Positions 1 to 11,900 of a stretch of 64,000 nt of DNA are shown piece after piece. Every line of letters starts with the position of its first letter. Position 1 is the first letter of the stretch. The stretch is taken from assembly GCA_018105865.1 (NCBI GenBank), contig CM030865.1, positions 9,343,013 through 9,407,012 on the forward strand, written 5' to 3'. The DNA comes from Metaphire vulgaris. Its lineage: Eukaryota > Annelida > Clitellata > Crassiclitellata > Megascolecidae. The notes beneath the pieces are model-generated. The model was not told the origin of the DNA. It ran no database searches and was given only the letters and a program-made list of their open reading frames with translations. Both the position numbers and the translations under genes were made by a program.

Positions 1-132
1 CTCCTGGGTGCGCTTCTGGATGAGCATCTATCTTTCAGCGGCCACCTAGATCTAGATGGTCAGGAATTGCTTCTACCATCTAAGAAGGATCAAACTAATT
101 CGTAGATATGTGGCGACCATGTGCCACAGATA
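1..132 (+). pseudogene. LINE reverse-transcriptase fragment, 5' part
   Basis: The first 48 bases read LLGALLDEHLSFSGHL, matching the post-catalytic LLGVLLDETLSFVGHV of the minus-strand LINE at 21.2-22.7 kb. Bases 66-132 read on as NCFYHLRRIKLIRRYVATM, typical of L2/CR1-like elements. There is a small frame break between them. The element is cut at 132 by a 2.1-kb insertion and resumes at 2252. Confidence 0.7.
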
Positions 133-2251
133 GCGATAGCATTATTATTATTATTATTTTTATTTATTTATTTTTTCCTAATTATTATTAAAGATTGCTT
201 AACTGCATAAGCTTGTTAGTTAATAGGCCTAATTTAATCTAATTAATTAGCGTTTATAATAATGTATTTTATACTAATTTTAATTAATTAATAAAGTTTT
301 AATTCATGTGAAACGGTAAAAGTACGCGCTAGGCTAGAAGACGCTAAAGCTTCGGTAAAATTATTAGAATCGCTGCCTCCGCCCAAAGACCGAGAGATAG
401 GTTATAGAAACCAACAACGACTATAGGTTCCCGGAAGAGCCTTCGGTGTTCAACAACTAGAGAGTTTGGCCGCTGAAGACCGTCGCATGCTTGACGGAGG
501 CTGCGCGGAGCGAGGCTTCCGCTGGGGGTCGTGCGTCTGGCTGTTCGACGCGTGCGGCAGCGGTCGGCTGGCTGTGTAGTCGCTGCGTTCGCCTGAGCAC
601 CGGCGCCCGGTTACCAGGGGTGATTAGCGAAAGGTTGGGCCGTAGACGGGGTCGCTCACCATCGCTGACGACGACGCCGCTGCCTGGGTCCCCTAGTTTA
701 CTCTCTATTATAGGCGAACGCGGCATTAGCACTTTAAAATTCCGCCCGAAGACCGGCGCCCGGAAGCCAAGGCCTGTCGGCGATGCGCTTCACCGGCAGC
801 GACGCTTCTTATCGCCGCTGCCGACGACGCTGAGGGGTGGGTGGGTCAAAGTTTTATCTTTCTGACGGCTGATACGGGGAAATAACGACAGCAGTGGCCG
901 AGCGACCTCAAGCGCCGGTCATAAAAACTCGAAAATCTCCGAAAATTTGGCAATTTTGTATCACGTGTCAAGAGGCGGACGCAGGCGGCTGTTGTAGCTA
1001 AGACCGCTTGAACCGCGGCGCCCAGCTAGCAGAAATGATTTGCGAGGCGCCTGCCGTAGACGAAGCCCTGACCACCGCTAACGATGACGCTGTCAGATGG
1101 GTCCCTAGTTTTTTGTTTTGACGGCAATTACGCGAAAATACAGAACTGATGCGAAATCCGCCTGAGTACCCGTAAAAAGTTTAAAATCTCTGAAAATTTT
1201 CAAAGATGTGGTACACATCATGTATTCGTGGTCGCTTCGCTTATATTGTGGAGCGATAGAGCAATGCACAGCGATTGAAAGCGAATGTGAGCATTGGAGC
1301 CGGATAAAGTGCTAAAAGCTTATCGTTTCATATTGACGTATCAAAGGCTATTGATTGCATTCCTCGAGTGGCGCTAGTTATTTTGACGAACCAGGGATGC
1401 GCCTAGCTACCGCGTCTTTGTCCGTGTTACCAGTGTTGCCACTGTAGTCATTGTTTTCATTGTTGCTTGGTTTGTTAACAAATAATAATAAACCAATAAA
1501 AGGCAAGTTGCATTCGTGTCTTTGGAAGGCGCTGTGACGTCGGAGTCTAGCGCATTGTCAGTGAAGGTGAATCTTGGCTGTGATGAGAATCGCCTACCTG
1601 AGGTCACGTTAGTGCCCGGGAGGTCACTTCTGAGCCAAGAAAGGAGACAGACGCCCGCCTGTCGGGGCGCGGGGAGTCAGTTTGGGTGAATTGTCCGTCA
1701 AGGAAAAGAGTGGACCGCCGTCCATTAGGCACGGTTAACCCCGGGTTTAGGTGAAAGTGTGAGGAGACAAATAGACGCCGCTGCCCGTCTAGGAGTGAGC
1801 GCAGAAGGTACCCAGCGTGCTAAGAAGCCGCAGCAGAGGATAGACAACGCCGCCTGTCTTTAAGGGAGCGGAAGACATGTACGTTACCGAAAATGAAAAG
1901 GCGTAGTACAAAGACGAAGCCAGTGACCAAGAATATGTACCGAAATCGCTTAAGGCGCCGAGACCAAGCGGTGGCCAACGAAAAGAGGGGACAATTAAAG
2001 GGTCTCTCGGACGAGGCCGGAGACGGAGCAGACACAGACGAGGAAAATCAGAACCCTGTATTGAGGAGCGGCCATCATCAGTACGCGGCCTGCCCGGCAG
2101 CCGAGGACACCTCATCTGATGTCGGTGAACCGGAAAGGCAAACAGACGCCGCCGATCAGGCAGAGTCGGCGGCAGATGGCGATCGGGAAACCGAGCGGGC
2201 GTTGGGGGCCGCCCGAACGCCGGCCGAGCTACGAGACCGCGAGCCGGGGTC
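133..2251. mobile_element. 2.1-kb unidentified insertion inside a LINE
   Basis: The insertion is flanked by a direct repeat GCCACAGATA (123-132 and 2252-2261). Removing it rejoins the LINE frame exactly (RRYVATMCHR, then YLPTSDAIKRV). The left end is AT-rich (ATT and T runs at 142-175). The rest is GC-rich and contains diverged internal repeats sharing GGCGCCC, CGCTGAC/CGACGACG and GGGTCCCTAG-like blocks near 600-690, 750-850 and 1010-1115. Open frames include a + frame at 1893-2276 with a basic N-terminus and an acidic middle. I recognise no domain. It could be a retrotransposon (gag-like part), a retrocopy with its tail to the left, or a DNA element. Confidence 0.55.
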
Positions 2252-2634
2252 GCCACAGATATCTGCCGACTTCTGATGCTATCAAGCGAGTCCAAGCACT
2301 GGTCCTGACTCGGGCTGACTATTGTAACGGAGTACTGTACGGCCTTCCAGCCAATCAGCTGCATAGGCTTCAATCGGTTCTTAACGTGTCAGCCAGGCTT
2401 ATTTACGGATTAAAGTGGAGAGAACATGTCATGCCACTGCTTCGTGACCGTCTACACTGGTTGAAAGTTCCGGAATGGATACTATACAAACGCTGCTGGC
2501 TGATGTTTAGGGCCTTGCATGACTCGACCTGCCCTGACTACTTAGCTAAGCTGGTGCATAGGGCAGGGTCGGGGACAGGTCGATCGAGCCTAAGATCTGA
2601 CCAAGGAATAAGACTCGTGCCCCCCCCCAGCTAA
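2252..2634 (+). pseudogene. LINE C-terminal region (L2/CR1-like)
   Basis: It reads RYLPTSDAIKRVQALVLTRADYCNGVLYGLP and onward to a stop at 2632-2634. The LTRADYCN block followed by LHRLQSVLN is the thumb/connection region of L2/CR1-like non-LTR elements, and it matches the minus-strand LINE at 21.7 kb (VVTRIDYCNGTLLGLP). It is the continuation of the fragment at 1-132. Confidence 0.75.
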
Positions 2635-2760
2635 GACTGCTAAGTTTGGGGACAGATCCTTTTCAAGGGGTAATCCCATAGAGTGAAATTCCCTCCCGGT
2701 AGATGTCAGGTCAGAAATCTCCCCCGACCGTTTCGCTCAAAGGCTGGCAATCGTCCTCAT

Positions 2761-2850
2761 TCATCCGTTGCCATGTAAAACTGAGGGCGCAAACCCTTCG
2801 GTTCTTGTTCTTCGTACGGGCGTTGAGCCCATGGGGTGCACCGTTTTTCC
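2761..2850 (+). repeat. SINE body, + orientation
   Basis: The segment (GCCATGTAAA, then AACCCTTCGGTTCT, then GTACGGGCGTTGAGCCCA) is the reverse complement of 38945-39025, which adjoins a tRNA-like head. It is therefore a SINE copy lacking a clear head. From 2851 to 3300 I see only AT-rich spacer. Confidence 0.55.
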
Positions 2851-3300
2851 CTTTTCTCTTAGTTGCTTGCATTTGTGTTCTATTACGTTGACGTCATCCG
2901 TAAATTTCAGGTTATTTATACGCATTCCATGTACTGTACAGATATTCCTGTGTTGTTGTTCCTTATTTCTTCTAGAGTGCGTTCAAGGTAAGTGATAAAG
3001 TACAGTATAGGGGTGCTACTGCATGGTCTCTATGTTTGGCTGCAGTTGCCAGTTTGAACCATTCGTCTATGTCTTGATCTATTCTGTGACTGTTGGCTAA
3101 TGTTTTGGAGTATTCTGGTGAGTTTTCAGTCTGCACCATATGATCAATAATACCGAGTCATATTACAACAGAGACTGACTCTAAACTGTTCCTGCTGAAA
3201 CTCAAAACATTCTTCTTTCAGAAATCAGTTGGGCTGTAAAACACTCTTGATTTTAAACTTTCTTCATGTGTACTGCGCTATATAGGCCTAAGTCGGCTTG

Positions 3301-3302
3301 AC

Positions 3303-3385
<83 letters not shown>

Positions 3386-3386
3386 G
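3301..3386. repeat. (AAT)n microsatellite
   Basis: About 28 perfect AAT units. By analogy with the LINE at 54-57 kb, whose 3' end runs into (ATT)n, this may be a LINE tail, but no LINE body is visible beside it. Confidence 0.9.
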
Positions 3387-3609
3387 AAAGATTGTCTGTG
3401 TTGACTTTGTTGAATGCTTTTAATCTGCAGTGGTACAGCAACAGAAATATAGCAAGCGAACACAGGTCGAAGTTTTTACACCAGATCTATTACTTACTTA
3501 CATACCTAGCTGACTAGCTAAAAGCATTTCTTGTTTACCACATTGATTCAGTCAGATACTATTAGCCGCATTGTGCGTCTTCTGGAATTGTTTCGTTTCA
3601 TTTTCAAAG

Positions 3610-3617
3610 TGACGTCA
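3610..3617 (+). promoter_or_regulatory. CRE-like TGACGTCA box of gene A
   Basis: A perfect TGACGTCA palindrome (CREB/ATF site) inside AAAGTGACGTCATAGAACTC. The same box and flank occur upstream of gene B (42797) and gene C (60945) at similar distances (106-128 bp) from the first-exon donor. Conservation in all three copies suggests core promoter or enhancer function. This is inferred, since no TATA box or start site is evident. Confidence 0.55.
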
Positions 3618-3724
3618 TAGAACTCGATTTTCTTTCACTATGACGTTTCACAAATAGTTTTTCAAATTTTAACTTCTCGACAATTCACAAACGCTCATGG
3701 ATGAATGTTTAACCAGACAAACAG
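3618..3724 (+). other. Gene A exon 1 (5' UTR), approximate start
   Basis: The three paralogs share a block that ends in AAACAG or ACACAG followed by GTAAAT (donor at 3725). No conserved ATG-led frame runs through it, so it is read as a non-coding first exon. The transcription start is not visible. From 3725 to 5002 is intron 1, holding a SINE and otherwise plain AT-rich sequence. Confidence 0.5.
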
Positions 3725-4329
3725 GTAAATCGAGATTGTCATGCTATTAGAAAGTTAAGAAATTTATTGGAAAAACAAGTTGTACTGAAGAATAAATTCT
3801 TATAACTTATTTCTTAGACATCGGAGAAGTTATTCTTGCAAATAAGCGTAGATCACGAAATTATGCGCAGCTCCAAAACCTCGACATTTTGTAATAAACC
3901 ATAACCATGACTAATAGTACGAGAACATAGGCATAAGTATAATTAGCAAATCGTTAGATAGAGAGGCAGTTGTTTAAAGTAGGCAAATTAATATAAACTG
4001 AACTAGAAGATCTCTCTTATATCAACGAAGGTTTAGGGCAACCAACTCGTATTTTTTATTCCAAAAGTTTGGAAGCAGTACAGTCAGTTGCAATTTCTAT
4101 CTTGGTCATTATTGCTATGCATAGTATAATGTAGGCAATTTCCGAACATCTCAGGAATGCAATACCTTAGGAACAGCGGGTTTCTGCAATTAAGAATCTT
4201 CAGCAATTATCTTTTGAATTTCCATTCAGAGAAATGAACTTCAAACTATTCTCACACGTTTGATTGCCACTATTTCTATTAGCCTGAAAGTGCCTGCAGC
4301 AAACAGACTAAGTCAAAGTCCTTCCCTGA

Positions 4330-4605
4330 GTCTCATGGGCTCATAGGGCGGCGCTGATCTCCGTTTCTGTAGCCCTCAGCCAGGCGTGCAATACAGATAC
4401 GGGGCTAGTGTATCGCGTAGCCTGCCTGTTTGACCTATCGCATGGATTTTTACCACTGCTCCTCATTTGATCACCACGAAAAAGGCTGAGTGGACCTTTA
4501 GGGCTCCTACGGGACTCGAGCCCACGACCACGAGACTCGAACCCGCGACCTCCTGCTCCATTGACCAACGTTGTTACCACTCTGCTAACTTCCCGCCCCT
4601 AAAGA
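4330..4605 (-). repeat. tRNA-derived SINE
   Basis: On the minus strand a tRNA-like head is visible, with TTAGCAGAGTGGTAACAACG (A-box-like) and GCGGGTTCGAGTCTCG (B box). It lies in intron 1 of gene A. No poly(A) tail is clear. Confidence 0.55.
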
Positions 4606-5002
4606 GACTAAACGATTTGATTAATCATCTACACTGTGTCCGAGAAAATGGTAACCCATAAACATGTCGCAATCACTACCTCGAAGCTGCACCGATTTAG
4701 ACAAAATTTTAAACACAAAGAGAGACATCTATTTGTGTCATTAAAACGAATTTTCATTAGAATCTGTTTACTTGTTTGAGCGGTTCGTAACTTTTGCGGT
4801 CAACTGTCACACATTACAGAGTGTCTCTGAAAAACCCACCAGAAAAACTATGATTTCTTAAAACTTCCTAAATATATTTCTATCAAAATTGCTACAAGTG
4901 TACAGAACATATTTTCCCACCTTTCTGCTCATTTTCATCTCATTTGCATGTAATGTGGCCATATTGTGAGATATCGATTTTTTTCTAAAACTGTTGCGAC
5001 AG

Positions 5003-5105
5003 AAATTAAAAAGACTGAAGACGAAGATGAAAGCGATTTCGTCGCTACCATTGATTCTGCTGTCGTCGATCGTCACAAGCGTATTCAGTCAATCCCCACA
5101 AAAGG
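5003..5105 (+). CDS. Gene A exon 2: signal peptide
   Basis: Acceptor GCGACAG, then 24 nt of UTR, then ATG at 5027. It codes a Lys-capped hydrophobic leader beginning MKAISSLPLILLSSI and ending near VFSQ, a good secretory signal with cleavage likely around the final Ser/Gln. The exon ends in phase 1 before GTTTGA, a weak donor. Genes B and C keep the same position (C with the better GTACGA). The start is fixed by near-identity of the leader in all three paralogs. Confidence 0.75.
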
Positions 5106-5883
5106 GTTTGAATAGATTATTATTCTGAATGAAATAGATATCTTCCCGAAAGTACCAATGTCTCATTAGTCATGTGACTCATGTCTCATCTTCTTCTTTT
5201 CTTTCGTGGACAGCCAGAAGAGTAGTTGCAGTCGAATGAAATTTTCGATATGCAGATTGCTTAGATAATAAAAGACTGCTGTGAAAATTGTACATTTATT
5301 CGACTGAGCATAATGCATCCAATTAGGCCTAGTTTAGATATAAAATGTAGGTTTGAGATCGGCCTATAGTCAGAAAAATCATTTGGATCGAGTGTTGGGT
5401 TTTTCAGTAATGGGTGGATGAGGGCACTAGCGTAGATTGATGGGAAAGTACCTGATGGCAGAGATAGGTTAACCAAACGGGTAATAACTGGTCCAAGAGC
5501 ATCAAAACATTGCTTAAGGATATAAGTTGGAATAACATCCAGCAGCAGTGGCGGTTCCACGTGGGGGGATGAGTGGAAATGCATCCCCCACCGGACTTCC
5601 GGACCTGTTTTCGCTCGTGAAACCTATTTTGGGCAAAAGTCTAGTAAAACTACGGGAGAAAAACTGCGGATGACCTCCTTTTTTGCTTGTCAACCTATTT
5701 TCGGTAAAAGTGTAATAAAATTAGGGAAAACAATTTCTTTTGTCAGCCTTTTTCGGCAAAGTTTATTGATATTCTCTTCTCTTTTCATCCCCCACCAACT
5801 TTCTATGAATTCATTTCATCCCCTCACCAAGAAATCCTGGAACCGCCACTGTCCAGCAGACACTGTTTATTAAGCAAAGAGTA

Positions 5884-5941
<58 letters not shown>

Positions 5942-8900
5942 TGATTTTAAGTGGTTTAGGAGGCTAAGTAAGCCTGTGTGAAAACCACTGATGTAACCAT
6001 TTGGCGTACTTCAGACAAAAATGTTGGGTGAAATGCGTGGAATTTCGGGGGAGGAGTTTTTAGCATCGAGTAGTCGTCATGATTCTGATAGGAGGGGAAT
6101 TTGAGCCTGATACCGGATATCTTATCTGGGAAAAATTATAAAAATTTGTATGCTAGCTGCTGAAGTGAATTGACTGAGGTGGTGCACATTGTCTATCTCG
6201 ATGCAAAGGCTTATTTAATGAATTTCATAAAGCTTTTGATACATTTTGACTTTCATTCACAAGAGTGGAGAGAAACTGGGATTTGGCATTATTGAATAGT
6301 TTACGAACATAACGACAATGCTTCCTAAACCGTTTGATATCCGATGACAATTTAGATTTTAGAATGTCGCCATGCTCGTTCTAATCTACTCGAATGCTGA
6401 CAAGCATCTGAAATATGCGTCTGAAATATCTTTGCAAACCAGTGTTGTGAAGGCGGTTTTGGGGTTAAACCCTCCCCTATTGGCTGCCGAACATTTCTTT
6501 TATGAGTTTGACGCGATTTCGGGGGTCAGAACCCCCACCCTTGGCTACTTGGCTATGGAATGTAACGGTGTAAGAGGTGACCCCCCTTCCGGAAATCCTG
6601 GCTATGCCACTGCCACTGTGTGATACCACAATTAAAAGCAATTGCTGTAATCTCATATTATAAGATTGTAAAAACGACTATCATTATGAACTCAACTGGC
6701 AATCAGTTACTACGCCAATTAATGCTACCCAATACACATGTTCAGACAATCAGTCAAATGTTGTAGGCCTATCCATTTACAAATGTGCGCGTGATTGAAT
6801 CCCGCATTTAAAATTCTATTTTAAAAGGTAAGTGTGCAAAGTGGAGAGATAGTCCAAACACCAAGGAGGAATTCGGACAGATTATGCTTCGGAGTTCTAT
6901 AAAGACAGAAGCGGGTTGCAAAGCAAAGTGCATCATAAAGTACCCTCGGTGTCGTGCGATCGACTTCGACATCGGCTCGACATGTACCACCCACTCCAAC
7001 GAAGATTATGGTCGATTTTTGAAAGAGGAAGGATCGCTTCATTCGGAAATAAAAGCAGTTCCATGCAATGGCAAGCCTAGTCAAAACCAAATTTTTATAT
7101 CTAGTATGCAATTAGGTTTGCTTTCTACGAAGTGCGAACGCTTTTGAAACATTGCTTGGCTGCGAAAAGCATGTCTGGCACAAAGTGATTGCCTACAAAA
7201 CCTCCCTTCAACTCATAAGCACGTATGAGTTGAAGGGAGGCATAGAAAGAGACTGAAATCGTCTCCAGCTTCTCGGTGATGCTAACAATCTCGATAATTC
7301 ACCATCCACTTTTACGATATTTAATAACTGGGCGCTGACATATATTATGGGCGTAAACATGGAAGGACGGCGGGGGACGGTCCCCCGAATGATTAGTTGG
7401 CGGGGACAGAGTATCAATCACCCCCACCAATGTTTTGGGATATTTGGTTTTAAAAAAATTCTATCCTACCCCATGATGTTATGATGTTGATGCCAGAATT
7501 ACGCCAGATCTGTATTCTCTCATTTCGGATGACTTTTTTGCTTGTTAGGGTATTTGGAGAGGGGAAAATATAGAAAAAGCAGGATGAACTTTTTTTGCTT
7601 GTCAAGACGTATTTCATGGGCGATTTTAAGTCCCCACCATAATATGCACTATCCCCGATAATGGAGGGAGATTTTTATATTTCTGGGGTCAACTTTTAAA
7701 AAGTTATTCTATCCCTCCAATGTTGAAGCCAGGTTTACGCCACTGACATATATGCACACATTCGCGTGTGAATGCGCTCGACTACATGTGTTTACTTTAG
7801 CCAAAGCTTAGCATAAGGAACATAACCTACAGCTGTATCAAAGGCAATGGTTAACAACTTAACATACTAAGATTGCGTAGATTTAACCTGAAATGATCAT
7901 GATCAGTGGCGTCAGTCTATAGCAAAAGTTGTGAGGGTCCACCTGTTGTTGTGCCCGCTTGTGCTATGAAAAATATCCGTAACACAGTATCTACGCTTTC
8001 ACCATTTAAGGAGTCTTTGATTTTTGTAACGTAAGATAAAGATTCAAGAGAACATAATTCACAAATTCGCCATTGATCTCACTTTTAAGTCAATACGAAT
8101 CCACTAACCAGTAGTAATAGCGATCTTATGCCAGTCTGGTCCACAAGAGTAATGTTCCGAAATTCGTCAATAGGCGGCGACTATTTCGATTTTAAAAAAT
8201 GGCGTATTATTGAATGCCTCGGTAATGTTTTTGTCTTACAAGGTGACTGCGCAGAGTGGACAAGAATTCCTGACATTAGACGATACATAAATGTTCGAAC
8301 AAAATATATCACAGAGGAGGAATGCAAGAGAGGTTGCCTTGAAGTGGCCTTTGGATGTGAAGCCGTTGACTGGATTCTGAAGCAGAACCAATGCTATCAT
8401 CACTTCATCGGCGGCAATCGTGGCTCATATTTTAAACTGGGATCTGTTCATTGGGAAATGAAAAGAGTACCGTGCAACGGTATGATTAGTGAAAAAGCAA
8501 ATTCATGTACATAGTAATATATAGGTTAGCTTTGTAATAACATTGAGTAGTGTTTATTCTAGCCACCTAGACATTGGGGGAGTTTGTTTTTTTTTTGGGG
8601 GGAGGAACAGACATTGTGGAGGTCATACTAGGCCTACTTGCCAAAATGTCAAACATTTTGGGTGGAAAATTTAAAACTTGAGGAGGGGAATTCCCTCCCA
8701 GAGAATATCTAGAATTAACACTGAACATTGAGGTTATTCTGATTGTGTGTCCCACAAAGACAAGACGCTCCTTATTTTGGCGAATAAGCCTTCTTTCACT
8801 GCACTAAGATTAACAATTAACGATTAATTAAGATAAAACTTGGTTTCCACGGCTATTTTGACGAAAAAGACAGATTTCACATTTCTGGGCAACATTAATA

Positions 8901-11900
8901 AAACACACTCGAGAATCAAGAATCCATTTTGTACAAGAATAACGCAATGACATGCTTTCCATTGACAATTATTTTAGAAAATGTTGCGTTTTCATAGTAT
9001 CTATTTTTTTTAGTAATTTACGAAATTCTTGAAATTTCGCATCATAAGTTGGCTGAAAATCAAGACTGGTGTCTTAATCGCAGCTCATCTGACATTCAAA
9101 CAAAATATATTCCAATTGAACTGATAGTCCGGTGATAGTCCAGCCTATGAGAATTATTTCAGCTACACAGATTCTATGCAATTAGAACCGATTTAGTAGC
9201 GATTCGAAAATTTGCATATGATCGAATTATTCCAAAGTAATAATTATATTATTTCTTTCATAGGTTCTGTGTAGAGTGGACAAAAAATGAAAGCGATAAT
9301 AATAAATAATAATGCTGTTTAGGAGGCTATGTTAGTCTGTTTGAAAACCACTGTAATTACTTTCAGCATCTAATAATCTAATTTTCCTTGGTGACTTCTG
9401 AATCCATTTATTTGTTTTACAACAGTTGCAACCTTTTCTTCAAAACTTCCATTTGTCCACAATCTTTCTTTCACTCAGTGACGTAGTGTGGTTGTCAGGA
9501 GGCCGCCCGTCGAATGTTTTTGAGGGCAGGCACAAAATTCCAAGTGAAGAAGCCCAAGTAGCAATAAATCCTATAAATCATAAAGGGGGAAATAGGTTGG
9601 CGCATGTCTGATTCTCTGAATCAGTTTTTGGGATGAAAAGTCTGAAAATACGAAATGAGGACAAGTTTTTTTGCTTTTTTGCTCGTCAAGACTTTTTGGG
9701 GTATAAAAGGAGGCAAAAACTCTTCAATCCTGGGCGCTTCCAGCGCACGTAACGTCACTGCAAGTTTCACTAAAATGTCTTCATTTGTCCCAACCTTTGT
9801 TTGAACAATTTGCCTCTGTGGCCTCTTATGCTAGTAAGGCACCCATGATTCATTCAACAACGTATTGGCCTATCTAACAACGAAATGCGCAGGACAAAAT
9901 AAGTAGTAGGAAAATGACTCAACCAGGATAGCCACGTTTTGATCATATAACTACTGTAATAACCCAAAATGGGTCGTTGCTTAATTACGAAACGTTGGAC
10001 ATGTTCTTTTTACCCATCCACCCACCAACTCACTCACTTTGTTACGATTAATAAAGTTTCAATAGACCCACCTACCCACCCACGCAACGATTTAGCAACG
10101 TTTCAATAGACCCACCTCAGCAGTAGGTAACAAATGTGCCGTCATTAATACGCCATACGCATGTAAATGCTATGACGACTTTAATACGCTTTCTCTCTCT
10201 GTTGTTCATTGGCAGACTTTAACGCTAAATGTAACCAAGTATAGTAATGGCCGCTATGCCAAAGTCTCTGGCTGTAGCCCTTTACCGTTGGTAAATCGGT
10301 TTTTAAAAGCGTTATGTCACGTTAAGCTCACAACAACCCATCCACATAACGTTTCGTAACGTTTTCAAGGACCCCACCCACCCACCCTCCAGCGTTACGT
10401 AGTTATGCAATGGCCCCTAATGTGGATAATATAGTCACATGCATTTAATCACGTATAATCGTTTTTCTCTTTTATCCACGGTAATTCCCAACAGTTTAGA
10501 TCCGATATAGACACTATAAACGTGCATGGCCGATCCCTAAAGTGACATATTTCAATTTCTATCCCAAGCAGACAATTATCGCAATTCTTTAAAATGACTC
10601 GAGAACTTTTATTAACGTGTGGTTTAAGTAAAACGTCCACTGTCCATGCACAGTTGTATTGTATTTATTTAATATAAACCTTTATTCGCAAATGCAGATA
10701 ACACAAGATAAAAATAAGCATAATTCTTAACTAACTTTAATGTTTTGAAGAAACGACAACGACGGTTAGGAGCTCAATAACTTTGCAGATCGCACCTGGT
10801 AAGTAATGGTCATTTGTAAAAAAATTCAAATTATTCAAATTATAGAGTGAAATATTTCAATTTCTAACCAAACAGACAACTATTGTAATTCTCTAAAATA
10901 TCTCGCAAGCTTATATTAACGTGTAGTTCAAGTAAAACGTCCACTTCCCATATCCTATAAGCGATGTTTGCTAATATCTCGAGCTTTGTACGATCCAACG
11001 TCCCCGGCTACCTCGTTGAACTAGTACACATGCCTTCATCTACTGACCGGCGTCATCAGCTCCGATCTGGTCACAGTGTCAAGTTGCTTGTTCTACCTCC
11101 ATCCAAGACCGTGCAACTTGGCGAGAGATCCGTTACGCAGGGAACCCTATCCTCTAGAACGCCCTACCTAACAACGTGTCTATGAAATCTAACCGCGAAT
11201 TGTTTGCAAAGAAACTTAAGACGTACTTGTTTGATATATCGCATAAGTGCAGAATGTAAAGTGCTCTTGACTTTGGCCTTCAGCTATGATTATTGCGCTA
11301 TATAAATTGACACTTTAAGTTTTAACATAACATAACATAACATAACATAGTCGTATTTAATGTTTTGAAGAAATGACAACGACGGTTAGGAGCGCAATAA
11401 CTTTACGGATCGCACCTGGTAAGTAATGGTCTTTTGTAACTAAAAATTCAAATTATGCGGATTTTAAGCTCTGCATAAAGCCACCGCAAGCATTTAATGC
11501 TGTAGTGATGGAAGTGATGCAAACTTAGGACAACTGGAGTTACATCAAAGATTGGAAGCACGTGTCATTATCATGACAATGCGACTAAAAGATTCGCCAA
11601 AGAGAAAGAATGAATCATCGAGACAATAATAATAATAAAAACGTATCTGAAGTCCTTCACTTGCAAGTACATGATACCATCACCCGGGCAAGTACAGTAT
11701 ACGATAAGTGCATGAATAAGAAGGCATTAAAAATTGCTTAAAATATGACATTACGTCCATTACGAACAACACAAAAATCTAACTCAACGGTAGGAGATTC
11801 AGTGACCCATGCGTACAGCTTCATAGCAAATGAAATATTCATTTAAAGTCAAGATAATACCAATTCTAATGCACCACCAAATAATATACCTACCTGAAAA

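Larger units (their letters stand above)
6614..8545 (+). repeat. Segmental duplication, copy 1 (PAN pair block)
   Basis: The block from GTGTGATACCA to just after the second PAN exon is repeated at 21088-24600, covering exons and introns. Copy 2 has gained a LINE at 21181-22662 and an RT fragment. Copy 1 has gained the MITEs at 7346 and 8548. Confidence 0.8.

Noticed and set aside
491..865. 124-codon + ORF in the GC-rich insertion, and the overlapping minus ORF
   Set aside because: High GC leaves frames open by chance; no domain, and the frame spans diverged internal repeats.
1893..2276. 127-codon ORF (MKRRSTKTK...) as a gag-like protein
   Set aside because: Basic start and acidic middle are suggestive, but no zinc knuckle or capsid motif is visible and no LTRs were found; kept only as part of the unidentified insertion.
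7914..7990. CAGTGGCGTCAG as the start of another hAT-like MITE
   Set aside because: No matching inverted end or target duplication found downstream.
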